Positions 11,400 to 25,200 of a stretch of 64,000 bases of DNA are shown here, in pieces (within the stretch, counting starts at the first letter, position 1; the number at the start of each line of letters is the position of its first letter). This stretch comes from Malurus cyaneus samueli. Lineage: Eukaryota; Chordata; Aves; Passeriformes; Maluridae. The position numbers and the translations under genes were made by a program. The notes below the pieces were generated by a model. That model had not been told where the DNA came from and ran no database searches. It worked only from the letters and a program-made list of their open reading frames with translations. The stretch covers positions 40,995,522 to 41,059,521 of the forward strand of contig CM019216.1 in assembly GCA_009741485.1 (NCBI GenBank). Reading direction: 5' to 3'.

Positions 11400-11768
11400 A
11401 TTACCTTAAAACAAACAATCAGGATGGACAGTTTGAGAAGAACTTTTATCTATGGAGAATAAGCCTCAACTAACAAAATCTACAGGAAGCATAAGCCTGG
11501 GAATGTTTAGTCCTTAAGCTCATTGACAAAAAATACCCCAGTAGATATGATTCTGCTGCTCTGAACAGAGTGATTTAGATCATGGAGAGAATGCTTTGTT
11601 CTACAGAAAAAGTGAAAGTGGTTGGAATTTGGCTGCTATTCCTGTTACTACAGGATGGAGGCAATTCAGATGCCAGTCATAGTTAACAAAGACTCTGCTA
11701 TTCTCTCATTTAACTGGCAGATCTGAGACAAAATGTGAAAGAAGGTACTTTAGTTTGTTCAGTATTTG

Positions 11769-11961
11769 GAACCGGGTGACCAAACTTGGCTTCTGTTGTA
11801 ACACAAGATGTGGTGGCCTTCAGAATTGTTTTAAAAGTAGCCTATGTTGGGAAAATGTTTTTGAGACGATAGGCAACATTTGAGACCAAGTTACCAAAAC
11901 ATTGCTTCTGTTATAATACATCATGAAGTGGCCTTCAGAACTGATTTAAAGGTAGCTTATG
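11769..11961 (+). repeat. Imperfect duplication in NR2E1 3' UTR
   Basis: Two units of about 78 and 80 nt, offset by about 114 nt. Both share TTCTGTTRTAAYACA, then GTGGCCTTCAGAAYTG and TTTAAARGTAGCYTATG, with scattered substitutions between. The spacer has little repetition. The divergence suggests an old event. The repeat may extend a few bases further left. Confidence 0.8.
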
Positions 11962-12091
11962 ACGGCAGCTCCATTCTTCCTACAAAATGAACTGGTGAAC
12001 TTTGACGCGGATGTCACCACAATTTGTTCGGTTAACATCTCAAAGACAGAAGAGCTTTATACATTTCCTCCCCAACCTTCCCTCCTTCTTC

Positions 12092-12147
12092 CACACACAG
12101 ACACAGACACAGACATAGACACAGAAACACACACATACATACACACC
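12092..12147 (+). repeat. CA/GACA-rich simple repeat
   Basis: Interrupted CACA, CAGACA and CATACA units in the NR2E1 3' UTR. A typical degenerate microsatellite. Confidence 0.85.
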
Positions 12148-12678
12148 TGAAAAGAGACAAGTCAAGAAAGGAAGACTACAACAGCAAAACCAAATACAAT
12201 GGAGATGACCGCTTCAGTGACCTGCTGGCTGTCCCGTTGGCACAGTGCTGAAACCAAAGGCAACGGTGGCCAAACTCTTTGTCGATGAGATGTGAAGAGA
12301 AATGAAATGACTATAAAAAAAATCAATGGAAGGAATTTTATTTCAAAGAAATAAGGGTTGTTGACTGATACAATGCTAACAATTTCCAAAAGTCTCCAAT
12401 GCCTTTTTAGAAAACTCCAGGTTCTAATTTTGAAGCCTTGTTCACCTACACCCTCTCACACACAAACATTATAAGCTGCTTATTTGATGTATGAAAAATG
12501 TAGAAAAAAAAACATTTTAAAATAGCTGCTGTACTTTTCAAAATTTGATTTGTTTTTAGGAACTAGCACTGAGAAAGATCAGCACTTGGACTATCATAGA
12601 ATGAGTAAAACTTTTCCTGTACAAAGTGGATTAACCGATTTGTGAAGTTAAAAAGTTGTACTCATTGTATTTACAAAG

Positions 12679-12684
12679 AATAAA
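12679..12684 (+). terminator. NR2E1: NR2E1 poly(A) signal AATAAA
   Basis: AATAAA in an AU-rich setting (TTTACAAAGAATAAAAATAT), 1.28 kb past the stop codon. It is the first canonical signal found downstream of the NR2E1 stop. Confidence 0.75.
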
Positions 12685-12705
12685 AATATATTGAATTTAA
12701 ATTAC

Positions 12706-15614
12706 TTTCCACTGTTCTTTTAACCATTGTCCTTACTCAGCTTCTTTCACTGTTCCCTACTCTCTAGGGAATAGAAATATTCTCTGCTAAAATAGATTGC
12801 CTTAGATACTGTGGAGTCTCCATCATCAGAGGTTTTAAAAAAGTTTAGACAAACATTAAAGGAGTAGCTTAGGTGATCCTTCCTTGTGAGATCCTGCATA
12901 GACCTATTTTCTGTAATCTAAACAAATATCAACTGCAAGTTTTCTTTCTCAAAGTGACACAGAGCTTTTTCTAGGACACAATACCAAGTGCATCAAGAGG
13001 TCTTCCCCAGTATGTGCCTTCTGTTGCATGCTACCACAATATTTTATATCAGTGAATTGTGCAGCTAACAAAAGGTGATGAGTACAAAAGCACACTTTAA
13101 TTAAAGACAGGTTTTATTAAGGTATCTAACTGCATAATCACACCAAGGAAAGAAGGAAACAACTACCACTCAACAGAACAAGCTGCTAATAGTAGGAGTG
13201 AAATGCACTGTTCATATGGCAATGAGTAACCAAAGGGCCATGCATGCTAAAATGACAGGTGGAAATGTACTGTGTTTATTGATGGCTCATTGGTTTGCAG
13301 TGTCAAGGAATACAGGTCACAAGTGAAATCCCAGCAATGCTGACTTCCAAAGTCAAAAATCTCACGTTTCAAAGTTTAAACCCAGCTCTCCTCCATTTGC
13401 AATCTGCTGGCTCTCACACTCTATCTTTTCCAAGACAGCCATACCATAAATTCAAAAGATGAGTCACAGACTACAGGATCTCAAAATATCTTCTGTACTA
13501 ACTAGCTCGGACCATTTGAGAATGCACTTACCACAGGGCACAGCACTTTCTTGGAAAGAAACCAACAAACACTTTATAATCCAGTCTTCTTGCACCTATA
13601 ATAACCTTCAACCATTTTCTGCTTTCTACACTAAAAAGGACCTGATAGGGCAGAAAAATCAATCAACTCCGTGACAAATCAGATTATGAGCTAAAGAAGC
13701 TGAGCCCAGTGCTGCACAGAACCCATTACTGAATATTCATTTCAGTAAGATTCATGCTGCTGTCCCAGAGCAGCAATGAACATGAACTGCATCCACCCTG
13801 CTAGGTACAAAGGCAATCACACCACACTTTGTCTTAGTCCCAGTCCCTACACCACCCAAGCTAGAGGACAAAACAGAGCATACTGGCAAAGCAGGCAGGG
13901 CACTGGGACCACACCCAGTGGTATCTCATCCACCCAGGTATCTCATCCTTTTACCTGCAAGACGTAGCTCAGCTGCAGAGCAGACTCACAAGCTGGGAAC
14001 AATGCCGATACCTGTGCTTTAGGCACAGCTAATCTCAGACTATGTCTTGCTCCCACTACTGCAGATTGCACGAAGCAGAACCAGTTACACTACACGAGAA
14101 ATAGGGTCTCTAGCTAGCCTTGAAGTACTAAAGGCCAGGTGAGATCCCAGACTGCTGTGCAAATCTTCTATAATTCTAAGCGACTAATGTTCCAGAGTCT
14201 TCACTTTAGAAATAGGAATACCTTGATATCAAGCATGCAGTTTTTCCCTCTTCAGCTTAAATATTTTAGGGGGTTTAAATGGCAAATTATACAGGTTGTG
14301 TCATCTTTCAGGTTTAAGAGTGGCATTTACTTCCATTTCCAAAAGAAGCTTCTCTCTGAAAATAACACTTGAGAAAAGGAACAACTTACTCTGTATCTAA
14401 ACCTACATAATGAAACTTCATACACATTTAACCCTTCTTTCCCCTTTTTCAAGAGTAACTCCACTTTTAGGGGTGATTCGACAAGGACAAGGAAATTTGG
14501 AAATTATTTTACATTACCAAAAATATCTTGAAAAGTGACAGGTCTGGGCTGCAAATGAACTGTCGGTTTTGGTCCTTGGTTTTGTGAATAGAATGGTTAG
14601 AGAGAATCAGCATAGTCTTAGTTAAGCATGAGGTGGAAAGAGCAATTATTCAAACATCTATGTGTTCAGTGTAGCTAATCACTAGTACTACATGTAATCC
14701 AGGTAGCCATCACTGCTTTGGCAGTTCAGTCTTGTACGTTCAGATTTCCATAAGTGAGGTTAAGGGTCATAGTTAAAAAGCTACTAACTTTGCCAGCGAG
14801 TCTGTAGGATGCTCTTTACAGAGATAAGAGTCATAAGAAAGAAAAAAGCAGCAGAGCTGAGTCGAAGTTAACATGTCGTTACCAAATAACACAAAACACT
14901 AGAGCAGATTGCTACTAGAGTGTTCTGGAATTTGCTTTCAAGGGCATCTGGATTGATAATTTCCATGTCACATTTGGAAGACTAAGGAAGCTTCTCTAGC
15001 TCACTTCCTTCTTGTGTAAAACACAACTTCAACAGTGTTACATGTAAACTGCAGTTCAGCCATCCAGCACCTACATTGCACCACGGGTCAAACAAGCACA
15101 ATGCTACAGTTTTTCCTCCTTTGGTGTTTAGGAAAGTGGTCTATCATGACCACATCTTACAGCAGACTTGCTTGACTTCATGTTCCTAATTCTATTTGTA
15201 GAGCAGAGCTACTTTAATCTAGGAATGATGTTATAACATAGGTTATGTCAACATTCCTTTCTCTACAGGATGGCATGGTTTTCACTAGCTACTTGAAGCT
15301 AGATTGATGCTTCTCATGCCAACTAGAAAGGTATGCTTGTCCCAAAGTTATTAAAGTCACAGATCTGCTGACTGCCTACCATGAATGGTATTCCAATTTT
15401 GGCTCCACAACACAGGAACAGCCCTTAATACCTTCATATGTTCTTTAACACCCATAGAGCAAGTGTCTAAGGGTACTTAATGCTGGCTATTAGTAATACC
15501 AAACTACATTGTGGAAGAGTATCACAGCAACACTAGTTCACTTAGTAAAGTCAAGACCCTGCTTCTCAGAAAACATGAGACATCCCACACTCAAGGTCAA
15601 GACTGACAACATTT
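12706..15614. other. Spacer between convergent NR2E1 and SNX3
   Basis: About 2.9 kb between the predicted 3' ends. It contains a decayed CR1 3' end at 12794-12919. The rest is unique-looking sequence without supported genes. Minus-strand AATAAA equivalents also occur near 13113 and 13274, so a longer SNX3 3' UTR isoform is possible. Confidence 0.7.
12794..12919 (+). mobile_element. Decayed CR1 3' end
   Basis: The order of words matches a CR1 3' terminus in sense: ACTGTGGAGTCTCCATCATC, then AGAGGTTTTAAAAAAGTTTAG, a TAGGTGATCCT stretch, and a final TTCTGTAATCT in place of ATTCTGTGATT. It is heavily diverged, so old. The call is from memory of CR1 structure. Confidence 0.6.
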
Positions 15615-16190
15615 GAAGTGCATTTTCACTTTTATTTCAAAACTTTAGACAAGTTACTTTAGTATATAAATTTGATTTTTTTCCTTTTACAGAATATAAA
15701 GATAATTCCCTCATTACTTCAGTATAAAGTGTTTTACAAGCTTGAAGACAATTGCATAAGTGTTTCTCATACAGGATATCAGAAATAAAGCAGTCTTTCT
15801 ACATATGTTCAGACAGGTGACTACCTCAGAAACAGCATAGCAGTTTAGTGAAATACAGGTGAACATGTGACACTACAGTTGTGAAAATTCAAGTAAGGCC
15901 AAGTCAGTAAACATTGTTAAGTCATTGCAAATAATAGTGGAAAGGTTTGCGAGACGTTGCAAGGGGTGGATGGTTTCATAGTATAATACTCTTAAATCAA
16001 GGATTCAGAGGGATTTAGCTAGAAGACAAGTGAATTCTTAAATGCCATAAAGCATATGCAAAGACCAAGCAGTGTACTGGTGTTAGTGGAGACTTCGTGC
16101 TTGTTCATCCTCAGCATGCTAAAAAACTAACTACAACCTCTTAAAACCAAGCTTAAGAACTACTAATGTTTGTGAAAAAGCTATTAGAAT
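15615..16190 (-). other. SNX3: SNX3 3' UTR
   Basis: Runs from the stop codon down to about 16 nt past the minus-strand AATAAA. AT-rich with no repeats recognised. The end point is inferred from the signal. Confidence 0.6.
15631..15636 (-). terminator. SNX3: SNX3 poly(A) signal AATAAA
   Basis: TTTATT on the plus strand reads AATAAA on the minus strand, 555 nt past the SNX3 stop. It is the nearest canonical signal downstream of that stop. Confidence 0.65.
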
Positions 16191-16296
16191 TCAAGTATGT
16201 CTTATTTTGGATGGTGTGTAGTTTTTATCTATTACTTCATCTTGTAAGAACATGTGAAGACAACGCTCGTTCTGTGCCAGTGGGTGGCCTGCAACC
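16191..16296 (-). CDS. SNX3: SNX3 exon 4 (last)
   Basis: Acceptor CTCCAG on the minus strand. Completes the split Lys codon and encodes VAGHPLAQNERCLHMFLQDE then VIDKNYTPSKIRHT and TGA. This is the last PX helix and the C-terminal tail. Confidence 0.97.
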
Positions 16297-19200
16297 CTGG
16301 AGAGGAAAAAAACAAGCATTAGTGTGAACCAATTGAGCCTACTGCAGCTATCCAGCAGATCAGAGGTTTTGTACCAATAACCTATTGTTCTGCACCTGGG
16401 CATAGATCCCACTTTTACTTCACCGTTGGCAAGTAGAATGCTGTCTAGCAGCAAGATTTGTCACAGTCTTCCCCAGTCCACAGGAACCCTGAGCTACGTC
16501 TGATCACTTGGAAGCATGTTACATTATCATCTGTCACCTGTAATGGATAGGACTATCCAAGTAAATGCTCATTCTAGCATTAGGAAATCTACAGCTAAGA
16601 AAGGCAAGTGGATTTTTTTTTAAAAGGTCCTGACATCTTTGCTACAGGACACCCTTCTAAAGACCACTTATCCCCTCAGTTGTCAGCGTCACTGAGCAGC
16701 AGCTTGTCACAGCAGAGCTGAAGCCAGGCTCCAGCAGGGGGTGCGAAGGCTTTCCAAAGGCTTGGGCACTGCTCTGGGCAGTGGCTCCCTGGGATCAGCG
16801 TCCTGGCCTGATATGGGCAGCATTGCACAAAGCCAGGGAGCACTGCCCCTTCTGCTCATTGCACATGTGGTAGCCTTGAACCGCAGGAGACAGAGCTTGT
16901 CTGTTCTAGGAGTCACCAGCATATCTACTGCAGATTTAGCTTTGTTCCACATATAAACTGAAAAACCATGCTTTTAACAGCAAAGGAGAGAAACTTAATT
17001 AGGAGACATAAACTTGGAAGAAAATCACAAGATACTGCATTTGAACCCTTAAAATACCATGCAGATTTCTGTGTACGTAAAAGTCCAAAAGAATCAGATA
17101 CCTGAAAGTTCATTACTTATGGACATGAATACCTAATGTAGTTTGGTTTGAAAAAAACTACGTTTAGTTTGGTCAATCAAAACAGACTTCTTCCTTTAGG
17201 AGACAAAGTCCCCCATCCTCCCAAGGGTGGCTTGTGTAAGCTTTGTGGCCTCCATAACTCTGAGAACATTTCTACCCGTAATGGAATGTACCTGGTTTGA
17301 ACACATGTAATGCATAGTCAGCTCCAGTGGCTCAGTACCACTTCCAAGTACTTCTGTGCCTCTTTTTCAAATTTACCTATCAGTGTTTATTTCACCACAG
17401 GACATACTCACTTGTCATTGAGGGTGACCAATAATGAGGAAGCTGAACTCTCCTATATGGTATTGATGGATTATTTCAAGTGCAGTTATAAAACCTATCC
17501 ATCTTGCCAGGTTCTCTTAAATGGCCAGCAGTCTTAAGCACTAGTTCACAAGGATGACAGGCTAGAGTAACGAGTTTGAATTTCTTACCCCATCAGAATG
17601 AAATTACTGGTGTTAAATTTCAAGGAAAAGATACACAGAAGAGGATGAGGCAGCAGTGTATTTCTTCTCCCCTTCAGGAAGGCTTGAAAATTGGTGGCTG
17701 AATTGAAAGACTAGATCTTATCTCTGATTCAGCTCTTGGTTTCACTGTAATACTCCACTCTGAACCAGCTTTCCCTCAATATTTTTCACCAAGGTATACC
17801 CTGTGCACAGCAACTGCTACTTCATGAATTTTTGCGTGTCTCAAATTCAGCTTGAGGCAGACACGAGAGTTGAGACATAACCACCCTTGTTTATGTCACA
17901 GTATGTAGTATTGATGGTGGTGCCAGCAAACTGGCCCAAGAGAGGTGACTCAAGTAAGCTGCACTGGTGTGATTCAGATTTTACATCTAGAGGGACAAGG
18001 CTTCTCCATGACACCCATCTCACACTCCCCGATATCAACAACCAGCATTGGCGTACCAAATTTTTTTTTGTTCAAGTAGTATCAGTTATCAGAGGGACTC
18101 TTTCATTCTAGAAGTAAAGATCAGCTTTGAGAAAGCAGTAATATAAATGTACTGTGCAAAGGACAGGTCAAAGTTTACTAGTGCCCAGAGTATTTGGTGG
18201 AAGCCTTAAGGCTTCCACATGGTTCAAAACTTCAGTATTATTTGCTTAATTAGTTGGTCATGCCATTAGAATAAACTGATAAGTCAAAGAGCTATGAGTT
18301 GTGCCTGGAAAGCCTTATTCCAGATGTATCAAAATCTACATTAATCTCCTTTTAATGTTTCAATGGAGGAAAAATTAACCAATAAGTCTTACACTTCCAC
18401 AAAATCAATTTATTACTTGCAGTAGGACTGAAAAATGGATACCCATGAAATTTCTGTAAGCTACATGGAGTTTTACAGAGAGTTAAGGTAAGATGACTGT
18501 TTCACATCAGCTGCTTTAGAACACCAACAGCCCACTTCCATGCACATTGCTAGATTCAACATAGAAAGCTTTCAGTAAGTGCACTTCTTCCCAACTTAAG
18601 ATAGACTTCCAAGACTGCATGGATAAAAGTTGTACTTCACAGTCATGACTGCCTTGGATTTACAGAATTAAAAAAACTCAAACACATTTCATTTTACTAC
18701 TGTATGCCTTGGATTTTCATTCCACTTGGCTTTCAACAACAAAAAGACCAGTCCGAAGCATTTTACCTGCTCAGAACCATTAGCAATACTTCTAAATTGA
18801 GCTAAGAGGCAACTACGTGAAGAAAAACTTCAGAGATTTCCTATGGTCACACTTACGTGTACAAGACAGACAGTTTTAGCAAACTAATCACTTGCAACTC
18901 CAAGACACATGCCTGAACTATTAGTAACTGACAAGTATATTTTCATAAGTTCTGGCATAAGTCACAGGCATCCTCTGTTTCTGTTAAATAGCATTATTAT
19001 TGAACAAGATTAGAATGCCAGTAGAACTGATAGACTTGAGCTCTCTGAGGCAGCAGTCCCAAATCGGGCTGGTCTGAACAGCACTGACTTTAGAGTCCAG
19101 AGAGCTGGTTAACTGACAATACTCTTTACCCACTGTTTGGATCCACACTGTTAAAGCGATTAAACCAGCTATTCAGGTCAGCATTCAGATAGTGGTTAGT

Positions 19201-22200
19201 AGTATCAGATGATGGAAAAAGAATCATAAGTTTTTGTCACTGTAATTTCTGATCACCCTTTAAAAGGCAGTGACAAAATCCAAAGTGTCTATTTCAAACT
19301 ATGTGCCCACACCTCGAGTAGTGTTTTTGTATCTTCAGAAAGAATCTCAGGATGATTAGAGAAAATATGCATCATTACACAAGCTGATAATACCTCACAT
19401 CTTCAATCGAAGTAAACTGTTGTAAACCCACTGTAAGCTCTATTGTTCATCCAGTTGGAGGATACCTTTCCAGAAATTATAAAGAAGAACTACTTTGAAC
19501 ACTATAATTTTAGGAGCAATTTGCATAAATTTATGACAACACTAACAGTCATTTCAGCTGTTCAGGTAAGCACTTAGATATCCAGACACACTGGATGAGT
19601 AATGTTAGTATGTCCTACTGCAAGATTATGTGGAAGTTAATATTCTGAACCTAGTGCAGTTACCATTCTTAAAAGGATTAGCAGCTTTAATTCAATTTTC
19701 CAGAGCTGAGTTCCAGGTTTGTCTCTGAATAAGTAGACCCAACACTTACTTGTTTATGAATTGTTCAAGAGCCTGCTTCCTTTCCTCTATAAAGGAATCA
19801 TCAAATATACCATCATCTCCTCGGAAGGGGAGCTGACGTAGAAGAGCTTTTCCTGGTAGAGGTGGTACCACAACCTGAAAGATTTACAGAAGTATCCTTA
19901 AGTGCAGCCTGTAAGCAAGCTCGTCCACGTCTTCCTCCTAGAAGACCCAACTCATCAGTCACATTCCCAGTGAAGCAATAAAACATGAGCAGAGAAGAAC
20001 AGTACCTGCCCACAGAGGTAAGTTGAATTCAAGTAGTTTAACCCTGAATTAACTTAAAACCATTAAAACAAAAAGCCTCTGACATTGCAGTATTGAGGCT
20101 TGATAAAAAGACTGACACACTGGTTTATTTCTGGGCATTTTCATCTATAGCATCTGCTTTATATGATACCTGCTTTATTACATAGTGATAACATTTCAGC
20201 ATCATGACTTCTTGTATGTCTGTGAGGACTTGTATTTACCTTTTGCTTTACTCACCTTGCTTTCTCTTTCTAGTTCATTCCTTAGCCATTCAAAGTCACT
20301 ATATCTCCTTCTGACTGTAGATTCTTTCAGTTTGAAGATAGGTAGATTTGTCTGAAAACAAGAACACAAGCTATTGATTGGGCAGATTAGAAGTTTTGAT
20401 AAGCAGAAGCAAGAACCAAGCTGTTAAGTTACACATTAGTTCCATTTAATCAACAACAGTATTGACAATCAGGATACAGAAACAGAGATAAAGCTCTAAA
20501 CTACATGAGTCAGCTGTGCCTCTAACTGCATAGCTGTGAGCCTCATTTATATGGCATCCCAATCGCTGGTATTTTGTCATCATATCACCAAGCAGGATAT
20601 CTAATTTGCTGGCCACTTGAAATGTTTCTAAGGTTGCATAAGCATCTGCTATTCTTACTGTCTCAGGAGCTGGATTCCCAGTATGTACAAAATTGGAAGT
20701 GGAGAGGGAAGCGGGAACAAAGTCTCGTTCCACACAAGCTTCTCTTGTTGCATTCAAGAAAATGTGTCAGATATCAGCAGAGGGCATTAACCAAACTTCC
20801 TGTACTTTTCTATTCCCTGATACAACATGGTCTCCAACATCTTTAAGAGCAAACACTGTAAGTCTTACAGTGAATCCAGCCAGGACTAATGAAGATTGAT
20901 AGCACAAGCTGTCAAGTTTGGGTAGCTCCAAAGAAGGCAACAAGACTGAGATGCATTACACATTCAATGTTGAGGAGACCCCACTGTTTGGCTATGGAGC
21001 TAAAGCAAGTAGAGCATGATTAGAGAGAACTTCGCTGCACAAGGCTAGGAGGCAGCACCCAAACCTAACATGGTTGAAAGGAACATGAAGTGAGAGTAAG
21101 GCTACAATGCTGCACAAGACCACGTTAAATATACAGGCACCCTCAAACAAGTCTACACTAACTTGTACTCATGTTTATTACTTCTGTTCATTCTTGGGGT
21201 CCAATGTTATCCCATTTTGGCAGTCCAACTTGCATGTTACTGTAAAAGTAAACACTGAGAGAGTCTTCTCCTAATGACATCCTGGCTAGAACACTACAAA
21301 AAATGTTCCTAGGAGTTATGACTGCCTAAAAGCAAGACCATGAGCCTGTAATTACCTTACACAACCAGAAGTCTCAGAATAATGCCTACTGTTGTCAGAC
21401 TGCATATTCACTAACAGTCTTAGCATATTTTTCAAGAAGACTTTTGGGATCATCCTAGGAAGCTCACATTCACATGGGAACGTTCATGTTCCTGTTGGCA
21501 GATGCACACTAATCGTTCTCAGCTACTATTGCCTTTTATTTTTTGCTGTTTTGGTTTTTATCTCATAGCCATCTAACTCAGGATCTGGTCACAATTTGAG
21601 GGGATTCCCCTGTATAATAGAATTTGTAGGATGTTACGCTTAAACTACCACTGGGGAATACTTTTGCCTGCTCAAAATGGTTTAATTGCAGAGATATTTT
21701 CCTGCACTAGGCAGGTTTGTGACTTTGGGTCACACCGAAGTACTTACTAAGTCAGTTGTGTACTTTCACATTATGCAAGTTAGTTCATAATTTGCAAGTG
21801 ATGAAGTATAGAATAGTATTTTGTTATGGTATCTTATTGCTAAATGTTTAAAAGCGTTTAAGTTCTCTTTCCCAGATGAAATATTGTTGAGTGTGCTAGC
21901 AACGAATAATAAAATTCCATTTAAGACTTACAACAGAATTCAGGCTTTATAAAGAAACACTCCTGTCTTGAGGATAAGAATATTCAAAAGTGAATATAAC
22001 TAGGTCCCAAGAGTGCATGAGGGGGATTCCTAGAAGCTAAGTACTGGATTATTTTCCTCTGATTTCAACTATTGTTTTTTCAGCAAAGTTCACCATTACA
22101 CATTACAAACTCAACTCTTTGTCAGTGTCTCAGGTAGAAAGTCCTTTAAAATATTTAACATATAGGTTCTCACCTGCAGAAAATACTAATTTCTCCTCTC

Positions 22201-25200
22201 AAGTTACTAAAAGAGGGATTAGAACTGGATAAATGCAGCTAAAAAACAATATATTCCCAGGTCTTCAGGAACTCTTTTCATGCTTCCAGGCACCAAGTCT
22301 ATAAAGTTAATCTCTAAATAGCATATCAGGCTTACAGGTACAATGTGGGGGCAGAAGTGCCAGTTGAGCTCACTTTACTTTTCATACTTCCTTTTGAACT
22401 TTTGACATGCTAGCCCAGATAGAAAGTTGGAGGACAGTCCTTTGCTTTCCTTGCTAGTTGAAAAATCTCAAATTTTGATCATAAGCATTGAAAACGTGCA
22501 GGCCAAAAAGTATGTCAAAAGGCATCCACTAAATTAAGTGTCTCACCAGTCAGAACTTGACAGCTATATGCTAAAACAAAGTACATGTTAGCTGGCCTTT
22601 GGTGTGTATCTGAACTAGAGTTATCTGTTGAGATCAGGTACTAAACCTAATGTTTCTTAAAACCCAGAAACTGCAGCAATTCTCCTTCCTCTAGAAGCAA
22701 GTAGTGATGGAGCAGTGTCCTTCAGGTAAGCAGCTGTTAGGAAGGATCTATTTAAAAATGCAATTTGGGAGGCCTGTTTTATACTGCTTAACCTATTTAC
22801 ATCTTAGGTCCCTATTTTTAATTAAGGCCATATGCACATCTGAAGTTACTGTATGGGCCTTTGTCACTAAGGACTGTTGCACTGTTTGAGAAGACAACCC
22901 TTTCCTTCAGCAGGATGGACTTCTGCATGCCCTACTGCCTCCATCTACCATGGATAGACAGTTTTCATTAAGCAAGTCAGACAGTCCTGAAGCATGGGCT
23001 TTCATTGGACAAGAATTTGGTAGAAGACAATTTTGAAGATTCAGCAGAAACTTTCTATCAAAGTGTCATTTCAAGACCCTACAGGCTATTAAAAATGTTA
23101 TTCGCTCCTGGACATTTTATGTTAAGTTATTCCTGTTTAGACACTACGGTGCCAATAGCTATTCTGAGCACTGCCAGTGCTTTGCTTGTCTGCTAGAACA
23201 AAAATGAGAGCAAGGCACAAAAATTGAAGTCAGGCTACTCTCATTTTTACAAGCATTTATGCCCATGCTCATTCAGCATTATAATGTCAGCTTTCTGGCC
23301 TGCTGATCTGCAAAGTCTACTATCACGAAACTCATGACCCAGTTTGCAACAGCCCCTGGTGCACAGCTCATTCCTGTGATAAATTCAGTGTAATTTCTGC
23401 AGCAATTGTTTCTTCAGCACAGCAGTGTAATAATTACACCATTTATTGAAAAAAAGTCCAACAACTTCCTAATCCAAAATCATGCTGCTTAGCAGTTTGA
23501 ATGCAAGCCTTCAACTTGAAAGGATTATGCATCACCCAAGACACTAGACAACTGAATGTCACTAGTCATAATTGCAGATAAAGCACTATTGCAGAAGCAC
23601 AAACAAACCAGCTCTACAGAAGTCCCACACAGCCCAAAATCCTAAAACACAGAAAGATGCTAAGTCAAGACACATTTTGTGTAGCACTGTCTCTTTATTA
23701 GACCATAAGTAGACACATTAGGCTTTCTCTCACTACTGTCAAATAGTCTGTATTCCGCTGGGGCAGTCAAAACGGGTGCCAAGTTACACTACACAATTAA
23801 ACAACAGGTGACAAACCCAGATCCTTAAGTCACTCCTGCATTTCTCCACTCACATGCCAAACAAGCTTCTACAGTTGTTTGGCTAATGCTCAACAAACTA
23901 GCAATGGAAGCAGTGGTTCCTTGCTAACAGACTTCAGTGCAAAATCTGTGTTCACAGTAAGCATGAACATACTCAACTTTGAGTTTGACTCTAAGCTCAG
24001 GAGATTCCCAGTTCACCTCAGAAACTAATAACAGTCCTAACACAGCAGCTTAGATAATCAGGTAACAGGCTTCCAGCTCTTACTACAGTCACTCCCCAAG
24101 CTATGCCCAGTTAGAAGTTGAAGAATTGTTTCTATATGCAAGTGAAGAGAATTTCACAAGCAGAATGCAAGTAGTTTGAATACTAGTCATAACTGTCCAT
24201 TCAGCTTCAGATACACAGTTATCCAATGCAGCCATTCCAGTAAACAAATAATCTTAAATGCAGGAGGAAAACTAGAGTAATTTTAGTTCATACTTAGTTT
24301 ACATTAATACAATAATTACAAGCATTTTTAAGTCTTAGTTTTTAGACTAGCTTATTCACTGAGTGGAAGAAGTTTTGCAAATAGTCAGACTTCTCCCAAA
24401 AGTTTGTTTCCAAACATAAATCAAATGCAAATAGTGTCTGGGTTCCTTAAAAGAGCAAACTAACACTCCATAAGATTGTATGACACCTGCAGCTCAGTCC
24501 AGCCCCAAAATACTAGAAACTCCCCAGATGATGTTCAGCATAGTTTGAGGCAAATTTGATTCATTTCTCCATCTGCCACCATAACATTCAGCAGCAGCAC
24601 TGCATTGCCCATGTCTCCCACTCCTCACAAACTGAGAATAAAGCTGCACTGTTGCCACAGCACCTACTTTGATGGGACCTTTTCAAGAAGGTTATGGTAG
24701 TCTTGAGGGAACTCTATTTCTATTAAAACAGAGTAAAAGAAAGCACACAGCTCACTTTTGATAAAAGTTTGTGGCCTTGACTCGCACAAGCTAAATTCAA
24801 CCATCTTGACTGTCTATTACAAAGTGTAATCTTTGTCAAGAGCCTACACCCTTTGGCTACATTTGCAGTCAGTGGGAGCTCTGGGGTATCACAGTAAGTA
24901 GCATTCAGGATAGATAAAAACATATTATGATTTTCTCAACGCATGAGCTTGCTATCCTTTAGTACAAGAAACTGGCTCCAGCAGTCCACTGTTATTGCAG
25001 AAACCTTGCCAGTGGTTTGTTTCCTTCCCGACTTGACAGCTACCTCTCAATTTCCTACAATTATAAAAAGCAAGAAAGAAGGAAAACATGTTTTAAACTT
25101 CAGTTTCTAGAAGTTTAGATTTTTGCTGGGTACATTAATGAAAAAAAGCTTCTTTCCCCACTGCAAAATGTCAGACTAGAGACTGTTACTTTTCTAAGTT

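Larger units (their letters stand above)
11400..12705 (+). other. NR2E1: NR2E1 3' UTR
   Basis: Extends from the stop codon to about 20 nt past the AATAAA at 12679-12684. It contains an imperfect internal duplication (units at about 11769-11846 and 11882-11961) and a CA/GACA-rich simple repeat at 12092-12147. The 3' end is inferred from the signal. Confidence 0.75.
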
